Below the pieces are notes generated by a model that was not told the origin of the DNA, did no database searches, and saw only the letters and a list, made by a program, of their open reading frames with translations. 8,161 bases of DNA from Kiritimatiellia bacterium (GTDB lineage: Bacteria; Verrucomicrobiota; Kiritimatiellia; JAAZAB01), in contig JAGYMT010000055.1 in assembly GCA_018400335.1 (NCBI GenBank), forward strand, positions 1-8,161, given 5' to 3'. The position numbers and the translations under genes are program-made. Each line of letters opens with the position of its first letter. The first letter of the stretch is position 1. This document shows, piece by piece, positions 1 to 5,945 of the stretch.

Positions 1-1
1 G

Positions 2-511
2 GCGCGGAGGATCGGACTCGCCCAGGCGCTGATAAACGACCCTGATCTGGTGATCCTCGACGAGCCGACTTCCGGGCTCGACCCTATAGGTTGCCGGCAG
101 ATGAAGGACCTCATTCGAACGCTCGCGCGCCGCGGGAAGAGCGTGATCCTATCTTCCCACCTGCTTGCGGACGTTGAGGACGTGTGCGACCGGGTCGCCA
201 TTCTCTGTGATGGAAAAGTCCTCGTGCAGGGCCCGGTCCGGCAGCTGCTGGAACAGCAGGAGAGCATCCGCCTCACCTTCCGCTCGATGCCGCCGGACAC
301 GCTGGACAAGCTGCTGGGAATGCTGCGCCGGGATCTCGGGGTGTCGCCGGACGTGGATCACCCGATGCTGACTCTTGAACAGTTCTTTCTGGATACAATC
401 GCCCGAGCTCAGGCCGCCCCGGACAGGCGCCCGACCGGGGTTTCATCGAGCGAACGCGTGGCCGAATACCTCGCGCGCGGAACGGGCGAAGGCGGAGCCG
501 GCTTGAAATGA
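2..511 (+). CDS. ABC transporter ATP-binding protein (5' end missing)
   Basis: This is the C-terminal 169 residues of an ABC-transporter ATPase; the N-terminal part (Walker A, Q-loop, signature motif) lies left of the window. The reading frame is open from the first bases. Visible motifs, numbered within the fragment: the stretch ARRIGLAQAL that normally follows the signature, Walker B LVILDEP at 16-22 with catalytic Glu21, D-loop SGLD at 24-27, and H-loop SSHLL with His53. The next part (DRVAILCDGKVLVQGPVRQL) is typical of ATPases paired with ABC-2 exporters, and residues 85-169 form a variable C-terminal domain. The in-frame GTG at 50 falls inside Walker B and is not the start. The stop overlaps the permease start as ATGA, so the two should form one transporter, with this protein on the cytoplasmic side hydrolysing ATP. 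The substrate cannot be deduced. Confidence 0.95.
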   Translation, partial: ARRIGLAQALINDPDLVILDEPTSGLDPIGCRQMKDLIRTLARRGKSVILSSHLLADVEDVCDRVAILCDGKVLVQGPVRQLLEQQESIRLTFRSMPPDTLDKLLGMLRRDLGVSPDVDHPMLTLEQFFLDTIARAQAAPDRRPTGVSSSERVAEYLARGTGEGGAGLK

Positions 512-1815
512 ACAGGATCATCGCCATAGCGCTGCTCACGTTCCGCAACGCGGTCCGCTCTCGCGTCCTTGCCATGCTCGCCGCCGCGGTTGTGATCATC
601 ATCCTTTGGCTTCCATTCGTCATTAAGGGCGACGGGGCTCCCTCGAGCACGGTGAGGCTTTATCTGAACTATGCGCTCGGCTCGGCCGTCGTTCTCCTTT
701 CCATATCGGCGCTTTGGACGGGAGCCGATGCGTTTTCGCGCGAAGTGGAGAGCCGCAGAATCCAGCTGGTGACAACCAAGCCGGTGAGGATTCTTCAGAT
801 TTGGGCCGGTAAGTGGCTGGGTTTGATGCTGATGAACGCCCTGCTGCTGGGAATAGCCGGCTCGCTGACTTACGGGATACTCCGCTGGATCACGCGGCCC
901 TCCGTCCTTTCCGGGTCCGAGCGCGCTGCGCTCGCCGGGGAAGTATTCTGCGCCAGAACCGGGGTGCCGTGTATCCCGGACCCCGCTCTGCTGCCCGTTG
1001 ATGTTAAAGACGGTATTGTTCCGGGCGGCCGCGTTGGGGCGGGGCCCGGCGGCGAGCTGACTTGGTTCTTCACGGTGCCCGACGGTGTCCGGCCCGGCGA
1101 GCAGGCGCAGCTTCAATACCGTTTCGTGAGTTCGCGGGGGGCGGACACTTTGCCGTCGAAAATGATCTGGAAGATCGGATCCGATGATGATCCCGCCCGG
1201 CACGTGGCGGAAGTGTCAAGCTCACCCGGCATAACGCACAGGTTGCTCATTCCTTACGATGCCGCACCGCCCGGTTCAACGGCAAGGGTCACCCTCATCA
1301 ACGCGGAACTCGAACGGCCCGGGTTCATGGTGTTCTCCGCGGCGAACGGCGTGCAGGTGCTGCTCCGCGCCGGCGGCTTCGAGATGAACTACCTGCGTGC
1401 GATGATCGTGATACTCGCGCGGCTCTCCTTCTTCTCTTCGCTCGGACTCGCAGCAGGCGCCGTGTTCTCGTTCCCGGTGGCCGTTTTCGCGTCGTTCGCC
1501 TTTCTTTTTGCGACCGGCTTCAGCCGTTTCATAGAGACCATTGCCGGAGCGGGGCTGAGCTCGATGCCGGAGCTGAGAGGATCCGAAGCCGTTGTCTTCT
1601 TTGATCCGTTGATACAGGGAGTGTTCACGGTCATGAACTGGATCATGCCGCCCCTCTGGCGATTTGATCCTTTCGAGCTGCTGGCCTACGGTTCTATGGT
1701 CTCCTGGCGTTTCACGGGATTGGCCCTCCTGATCTTCGCCGGAATATACTCGGCGGCGCCGGCCCTGCTGAGCGCATGGCTGTTCCGCCGCCGCGAGCTG
1801 GGATTGCCGGGATGA
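508..1815 (+). CDS. ABC-2 type transporter permease with large extracytoplasmic loop
   Basis: A 435-residue integral membrane subunit, the partner of the preceding ATPase. Hydrophobic segments lie at about 18-38, 52-72, 101-127, 297-321, 322-342 and 403-425, with a possible further one near 365-385. The stretch at 73-104 (ADAFSREVESRRIQLVTTKP, then VRILQIWAGKWL) is the cytoplasmic loop typical of ABC-2 permeases. Between membrane segments 3 and 4 is a polar region of about 170 residues (128-296) containing Cys148 and Cys155 and a beta-rich stretch (for example LQYRFVSS and HRLLIPY), probably exposed outside the membrane. Ordinary ABC-2 permeases have much shorter loops, so this region may contact an outside partner such as the TPR-like or ApbE protein encoded next. 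The ATG overlaps the upstream stop as ATGA, with GGAG about 10 bases before it. Substrate unknown. Confidence 0.9.
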   Translation: MNRIIAIALLTFRNAVRSRVLAMLAAAVVIIILWLPFVIKGDGAPSSTVRLYLNYALGSAVVLLSISALWTGADAFSREVESRRIQLVTTKPVRILQIWAGKWLGLMLMNALLLGIAGSLTYGILRWITRPSVLSGSERAALAGEVFCARTGVPCIPDPALLPVDVKDGIVPGGRVGAGPGGELTWFFTVPDGVRPGEQAQLQYRFVSSRGADTLPSKMIWKIGSDDDPARHVAEVSSSPGITHRLLIPYDAAPPGSTARVTLINAELERPGFMVFSAANGVQVLLRAGGFEMNYLRAMIVILARLSFFSSLGLAAGAVFSFPVAVFASFAFLFATGFSRFIETIAGAGLSSMPELRGSEAVVFFDPLIQGVFTVMNWIMPPLWRFDPFELLAYGSMVSWRFTGLALLIFAGIYSAAPALLSAWLFRRRELGLPG

Positions 1816-3137
1816 AGACACTGAAATACACAATGCTGCTCGCCCTCGCGTTCATATGCTTTTATGGCGCATACAGGGCGCACTGCGCGCTGATGCCGCT
1901 GCGCACGCTTCAGAGGTCCGCTTACTCCGCCCCGATCGAGGATGCGCCCCCGCTCATGGCTTTCACGACCGTCGCGCTCGGCGGGTTCCGCGGTATCATA
2001 GCCGATATCCTCTGGCTCCGCGGCATGGAATTGCAGCAGCAGGGCCGTTTCTTCGAGCTTGCGCAGCTTGCGGACTGGATAACAAAGCTCGAACCGCACT
2101 TCGTGAATGTCTGGGCGTTCCACGCCTGGAACATGGCATACAACATAAGCAACATCTTTCCCGACCCCGACGACCGGTGGCGCTGGATCCAGCGCGGCGT
2201 GCAGTTGATCCGCGACGAGGGACTCAGGCTGAACCCGCACCACCCGCTGCTTCACTGGGAGCTCGCCTGGCTGTACCAGCATAAGATCGGCTACGTGATG
2301 GACGGCTCGCACCGCTACTACAAGATCAGACTGGCAAAGGAGATTGATGAACTGCTCGACGGTCGCGCGCCGGATTACGACGCGCCGGCGGACGACCCGG
2401 GCCTGACCCGCCTTCGCGAGGACTACAAGCTGCTTCCGGAGGTCATGCTGGAGATAGAGCGTCAGTATGGTCCGCTGGACTGGCGCCTGGCCGCGTCCCA
2501 TGCCCTGTACTGGGCTTATCGGGGCCGGGAGCTGGCCGTGCGTCATTCCGATGCCTTCAAGTGCGAACGCACGATCGCGCAATGTATGGAGCAGTCGTTC
2601 AGGCAGGGCAACCTCTTCTTCAATCCCGAAGTCGGCATCTTCATTACCTCGCCCGACCCGGTCTTCCTGCCCTTTGTCCTCGCCTGTTATGAAGATGCCC
2701 TCCAACGCCACGATGCCCCGGCGCTGCACATAGGCTACGCGGGATTTCTTGCGGAATCCGTGCTGATCCTGTATTGTTACGGCTGGATTGAGCAGGCATC
2801 GGAGCTGTTCGACTTCCTGATCGAGAGGTATCCGGCGCCTGATGAAGATATCCCTTTTGATGTGTTCGTCGGGAACTCTCTCGATCCGACATCGCTCGAC
2901 TCGGATCTTGCCATGGCACTGGTCGAAGGGCTTCTTTTTCAGGCCATCGCGCAGCGGGCGGCTGGAAACGAGGAGCGCGCCGGCGAACTGGAGCAGCGGG
3001 CGGAGACGGCGTGGAACAAATACATGGACAGCCGCGCGAGCGAAGATCACCGCCGGAGAACCGGGCTGCCGCCGCTGTCCCTGATAAGGGAGCGAGCAGC
3101 CGCGCGGGCTTCCGCAACTGGAGAATCTGGATCATGA
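1812..3137 (+). CDS. Membrane-anchored TPR-like helical-repeat protein of unknown function
   Basis: A 441-residue protein. Residues 5-25 form one hydrophobic segment after a short basic N-terminus, with no lipobox, so it is probably an uncleaved anchor with the rest outside the cytoplasm. The remainder is alpha-helical and rich in aromatic residues, with helix pairs resembling tetratricopeptide repeats: around 54-97 (LGGFRGIIADILWLRG, then FFELAQLADWITKLEPHF), 99-140, 143-160 (HHPLLHWELAWLYQHKIG), 222-240 and 305-342. The LGGFR-ADILWLR-LADWITKLEPHF block resembles uncharacterised proteins I recall beside ABC-2 transporters in planctomycete- and verrucomicrobia-like genomes; this is memory, not a search. 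I chose the ATG at 1812 because it overlaps the permease stop as ATGA and puts the hydrophobic segment at the N-terminus; an ATG at 1776 would add 12 residues. No catalytic motif is apparent. Likely a scaffold or partner of the transporter. Confidence 0.85.
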   Translation: MKTLKYTMLLALAFICFYGAYRAHCALMPLRTLQRSAYSAPIEDAPPLMAFTTVALGGFRGIIADILWLRGMELQQQGRFFELAQLADWITKLEPHFVNVWAFHAWNMAYNISNIFPDPDDRWRWIQRGVQLIRDEGLRLNPHHPLLHWELAWLYQHKIGYVMDGSHRYYKIRLAKEIDELLDGRAPDYDAPADDPGLTRLREDYKLLPEVMLEIERQYGPLDWRLAASHALYWAYRGRELAVRHSDAFKCERTIAQCMEQSFRQGNLFFNPEVGIFITSPDPVFLPFVLACYEDALQRHDAPALHIGYAGFLAESVLILYCYGWIEQASELFDFLIERYPAPDEDIPFDVFVGNSLDPTSLDSDLAMALVEGLLFQAIAQRAAGNEERAGELEQRAETAWNKYMDSRASEDHRRRTGLPPLSLIRERAAARASATGESGS

Positions 3138-4192
3138 AGCATCATTTCCTTCCGCCGATTCTGGGTCTCGCCATCCTTTTTGCACAGGGCTGCAAGGCGC
3201 CCGGCCCGCCGCCCGCCGCGGGACGCCGCGCGTTCACGGTCATGGGCGCCTTTGCCGCCATCGCCGTGAGCCCGCATGACGAGACCGCGCTGAAGGCCGC
3301 CTCCGACGCCGCGGAGGAGACCATGGCCGGGCTCGAGGCGAAGCTGAGCATCTTCAGGCCGGAAAGCGAGATATCGGAGGTCAACCGGCAGGCCGGCCGG
3401 GCGCTGGTGGAGGTTTCACCTGCCACCCGAAACCTGCTCCAGCTCGCTCTTCACTACAGCGAGCTCAGCGACGGCGCCTTCGATCCGACCATCGCGCCGC
3501 TTATGGAAACCTGGGGATTGTACCCGCACCAGGCCAAGCTTGAGGAGCCGCCGACGGAAGACGCGATAGCCGGTGCGCTCAGGCGCGCAGGCTGGCGCCG
3601 GCTCCTGTTGTCCGATGGCACGGCTTTCCTGAATATTGAGGGCGGGGCCCTTGACCTTGGCGGGATAGCCAAGGGCTATGCCGTTGATGTCTCGTGCCAC
3701 AGGCTCATGGGCATGGGAGTGGCAAACGCGCTCGTTGATCTGGGTGGAAACATGAGGTCCCTCGGCCGCAAGGCAAACGGCGAGCCGTGGGTGATCGCCG
3801 TGCGCAACCCGTTCAAGCCGGACGAGTCGCTCGGCGTGATAACTCTCTCAGACGGCGAGGCGGTTTCCACCTCCGGCAACTACGAGCGCTTCGTCACCGT
3901 CGCCGGGCGGCGCTACGCGCACATCCTCGATCCGCGCACCGGCAGCCCGGTTGAAGACATGGCATCAGTCACCGTGGTCAGCCACTCCGCCGCGGAAGCA
4001 GACGCCCTCTCGACCGCCCTCTTCGTGCTCGGCCGGGAAGCCGGCTCCGAACTGCTTCGCAAAACTTCGTCGCGGGAGGCAATGTTCATACCGGACAGGA
4101 AGCCGGTCGAAATCTGGGTAACACCGGAGTTCGCGCAACGCTTTAGGCCGGCCGGGGGCCTCGACGGCCGGGTGTTCCATATCAGGGATTAA
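3134..4192 (+). CDS. apbE: FAD:protein FMN transferase, ApbE family lipoprotein
   Basis: A 352-residue ApbE-family enzyme. Known family members use Mg2+ to split FAD and attach FMN through a phosphoester bond to a Ser or Thr of extracytoplasmic flavoproteins such as RnfG and NqrC. Seen here: a lipoprotein signal (residues 1-20) ending in AQGC with Cys20, then TVMGAFAAIAV (35-45), SDGAFDPTIAPLMETWGL (112-129), LDLGGIAKGYAVD (173-185), VDLGGNM (201-207), STSGNYERF (245-253), YAHILDPRTG (261-270) and ADALSTALFVLG (289-300). Asp290 and Thr294 sit where characterised members bind Mg2+. The length is normal and no motif is broken. The start chosen overlaps the previous stop as ATGA, has GGAG about 10 bases upstream, and gives the lipoprotein signal; the in-frame GTG at 3011 would bury it. 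The acceptor protein is not in the window. Confidence 0.96.
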   Translation: MKHHFLPPILGLAILFAQGCKAPGPPPAAGRRAFTVMGAFAAIAVSPHDETALKAASDAAEETMAGLEAKLSIFRPESEISEVNRQAGRALVEVSPATRNLLQLALHYSELSDGAFDPTIAPLMETWGLYPHQAKLEEPPTEDAIAGALRRAGWRRLLLSDGTAFLNIEGGALDLGGIAKGYAVDVSCHRLMGMGVANALVDLGGNMRSLGRKANGEPWVIAVRNPFKPDESLGVITLSDGEAVSTSGNYERFVTVAGRRYAHILDPRTGSPVEDMASVTVVSHSAAEADALSTALFVLGREAGSELLRKTSSREAMFIPDRKPVEIWVTPEFAQRFRPAGGLDGRVFHIRD

Positions 4193-5688
4193 TGACGGTG
4201 AAATACGCGATCGTATCCGATATTCACGCGAATCTCCAGGCGTGGAAGGCCGTTCTGCTCGACATAAGGAGCATGGACGCCGACGAGATCATCTGCCTTG
4301 GCGACAGCGTGGGCTATGGACCCAATCCGGCGGAGGTCCTCGAGTCGGTCCACGAGTCGGTGGACCATTTCATTCTCGGCAACCACGAGGCGGCGCTCTG
4401 CGGGAAGATAGACGAGGATTCCTTCAACGACGAGGCGCGCTCGATCATCTCGTGGACGCGCCGGCGCCTGAGCGAGCCGGCCATGCGCTTTCTCTCTGAG
4501 CATCCGCTGACGCTCGCCGGTCCGCGGTTCAGGTGCGCCCATGCCGAGTTCTCGGACGCAGGCCGCTTCTGCTACGTTTTTGAGCCGGCCGACGCCATTC
4601 CGAGCTGGAATGCCGTGAGCGAGCCGCTCCTCTTCGTGGGCCACACGCACCGGCCCTGCATAATGATACTCGGCAGGAGCGGAACGCCGAGGATGATCGA
4701 TCCCGAGGATTTCGTGCTCGAACACGGGAAGCGTTTTCTCGTAAACACGGGATCGGTGGGCCAGCCGCGGGACGGCGACACGCGCGCCTCGTACTGTCTG
4801 TTCGACTCCGAGACCGGTGCGGTCTACTGGCGGAAAATCCCGTTCGATATTGACGCCTTCAGGGAGTCGCTTCAGAAGGCAGGTATACCTGAGTCGGCCA
4901 GCCCCTTCCTGAAACGCGATCCGCGCCTGGGCCGGCCGCCGCTGCGGGAGGAGGTTCCCTTCAAACCGCCGTCGGAGCCGGCGCGCGACGCCGTGAGCGT
5001 TCAATATGTGGGCCGGCTCGAACGCAAGCTCCGGGTATGGAAGACGCTCTCTATTGCCGGCGCCGCCGCCGTGATCGCCGCCGCTGCGCTCGCTTGGAAC
5101 GCCTGGACGCGGGAGAAGAACCGCACACTTGCCATTCCGGGCGCGGAAATGTCCGTGGTGCGGGCCGCCGATTTCGCGCCGGAGAGCAATCTCCTGGCGT
5201 TTCCGTCCGCGCCCGTCCCGGACGGCGCTCCGCTTCCGCACTGGGACGTCAGGCTGGGCGACCGCCACCTGCAGCGGGCGGGCTGGGGCCCGGTCGGAGA
5301 CGGGAAGAGCGGCTTTGTTCTGCATTCTTCGAACAGGGATGCGGAGCTGACCCTCGGTTCGGCCGCAATCCACGTCGCACCGGGAATGAAGGTGTGCATG
5401 CAGGCATACGTCAAGGGCAGCGGCGATTTCGCGGGCAGCCTCGCTGCCGTGCTGGTGCTCGTCCAGCAGCAGACGGCGAGGGACCAGCCGGGCGCGCCTT
5501 CCATTTCCTTCGAGACCAATCTGAACTTCGTGGTCAAGGAGCCGAACCAGCCCAGGCAGGATGGATGGGTGCTGGCGCAACAGACCGTCACCCTGCCCGC
5601 CCGCTCGCGCGCGGTCATGTTCCGGCTGCGCGGCCGCTTCGAGGGAGTGGTCTTCACTCGCGACCTCCGCCTCGAATTGAAGCCCTGA
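4192..5688 (+). CDS. Calcineurin-like metallophosphoesterase fused through a TM segment to a jelly-roll-like domain
   Basis: A 498-residue protein in three parts. Residues 1-240 are a YfcE/MJ0936-like metallophosphoesterase with a complete two-metal site: Asp10 and His12 (SDIHANL), Asp38 (GDSVGYGPNP), Asn64 and His65 (GNHE), His117 (CAHAE), and His151 with His153 (GHTHRP), followed by VNTGSVGQPRD (184-194). Such enzymes hydrolyse phosphodiesters or phosphomonoesters; the substrate here is unknown. Residues 285-305 form one Ala-rich membrane segment with more positive charge before it, and there is no signal peptide, so the catalytic part should be cytoplasmic. Residues 306-498 look beta-rich (NLLAFP, WDVRL, CMQAYVKGSGDF, AVMFRLRGRF, FTRDLRLEL) and resemble carbohydrate-binding or galactose-binding-like sandwiches; that fold is inferred by eye. 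The start overlaps the apbE stop as TAATG, with AGGGA just upstream. This is the last gene of the apparent operon. Confidence 0.92.
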   Translation: MTVKYAIVSDIHANLQAWKAVLLDIRSMDADEIICLGDSVGYGPNPAEVLESVHESVDHFILGNHEAALCGKIDEDSFNDEARSIISWTRRRLSEPAMRFLSEHPLTLAGPRFRCAHAEFSDAGRFCYVFEPADAIPSWNAVSEPLLFVGHTHRPCIMILGRSGTPRMIDPEDFVLEHGKRFLVNTGSVGQPRDGDTRASYCLFDSETGAVYWRKIPFDIDAFRESLQKAGIPESASPFLKRDPRLGRPPLREEVPFKPPSEPARDAVSVQYVGRLERKLRVWKTLSIAGAAAVIAAAALAWNAWTREKNRTLAIPGAEMSVVRAADFAPESNLLAFPSAPVPDGAPLPHWDVRLGDRHLQRAGWGPVGDGKSGFVLHSSNRDAELTLGSAAIHVAPGMKVCMQAYVKGSGDFAGSLAAVLVLVQQQTARDQPGAPSISFETNLNFVVKEPNQPRQDGWVLAQQTVTLPARSRAVMFRLRGRFEGVVFTRDLRLELKP

Positions 5689-5724
5689 TCCCTTGGCCTG
5701 AGTGATTCTCATTATAGGGCGGTC

Positions 5725-5747
5725 TCCTGCCGCCTCGCGCGGCAGGA
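5725..5747. terminator. GC-rich hairpin after the operon (possible terminator, no U-tract)
   Basis: A perfect 9-bp stem (TCCTGCCGC pairing with GCGGCAGGA) around a 5-base loop, starting 36 bases past the phosphoesterase stop. Its position suits transcription termination or mRNA 3'-end protection, and it could serve both converging genes. No T-run follows on either strand, so it is not a classic intrinsic terminator. Confidence 0.45.
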
Positions 5748-5756
5748 TCCCGAGAT

Positions 5757-5782
5757 TGCAGTTAAGCTCTGCTAACGCTGCA
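5757..5782. repeat. Imperfect hairpin in the convergent gap
   Basis: TGCAG at 5757-5761 pairs with CTGCA at 5778-5782, TTA with TAA, and GC with GC, around a 3-base loop; one A (5765) and CG (5776-5777) bulge out. It lies ten bases after the GC-rich hairpin. A terminator-zone role is possible, but the structure is weak. Confidence 0.3.
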
Positions 5783-5822
5783 CTAAATGGGTGAAAGACA
5801 TCAACGCCCAACAGCCAACAAG

Positions 5823-5918
5823 GAATGTCCAATATCCAAGGAATCCGATGAATATTGGGAGTTCCTTGCCGCGCCAGGCCGTAGCCTATGGCGAAGGCTG
5901 GTTGGATATTGGATATTC
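5823..5918. repeat. 96-bp nested inverted-repeat element (TCCAATATCC type)
   Basis: The outer arms 5823-5839 (GAATGTCCAATATCCAA) and 5902-5918 are reverse complements at 16 of 17 positions. Inside, CCTT (5864-5867) pairs with AAGG (5894-5897), CGCCA (5872-5876) with TGGCG (5889-5893), and GGC with GCC around a CGTA loop. The right arm is a tandem TTGGATA, TTGGATA. No convincing gene is present. It resembles short non-coding repeats or MITE-like elements, but I see no target-site duplication and cannot count copies elsewhere in the genome. Confidence 0.6.
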
Positions 5919-5945
5919 ATTTGGATTCAACTGCCGGATCCGGGT

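Noticed and set aside
1776..1811. Upstream ATG start for the TPR-like protein
   Set aside because: It would add MAVPPPRAGIAG and a 40-bp overlap with the permease, whereas the ATG at 1812 gives the ATGA overlap seen at the neighbouring junctions.
1686..3050. 454-codon open frame on the minus strand
   Set aside because: Antisense to the TPR-like gene, which has an overlapping-start context and a patterned sequence; the antisense product shows no family features.
4347..4366. Hairpin GGTCCAC/GTGGACC inside the phosphoesterase gene
   Set aside because: It encodes the repeated ESVHESVDH stretch; coding constraint explains it.
5711..5716. TATAAT on the minus strand after the operon
   Set aside because: There is no -35-like hexamer at a suitable distance (the region is CGCGAG) and no minus-strand gene starts downstream of it.
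4189..5832. 547-codon open frame on the minus strand
   Set aside because: It lies opposite the phosphoesterase gene, whose motifs are unmistakable. The minus-strand translation is Arg/Pro-rich, without recognisable motifs, and is an effect of high GC.
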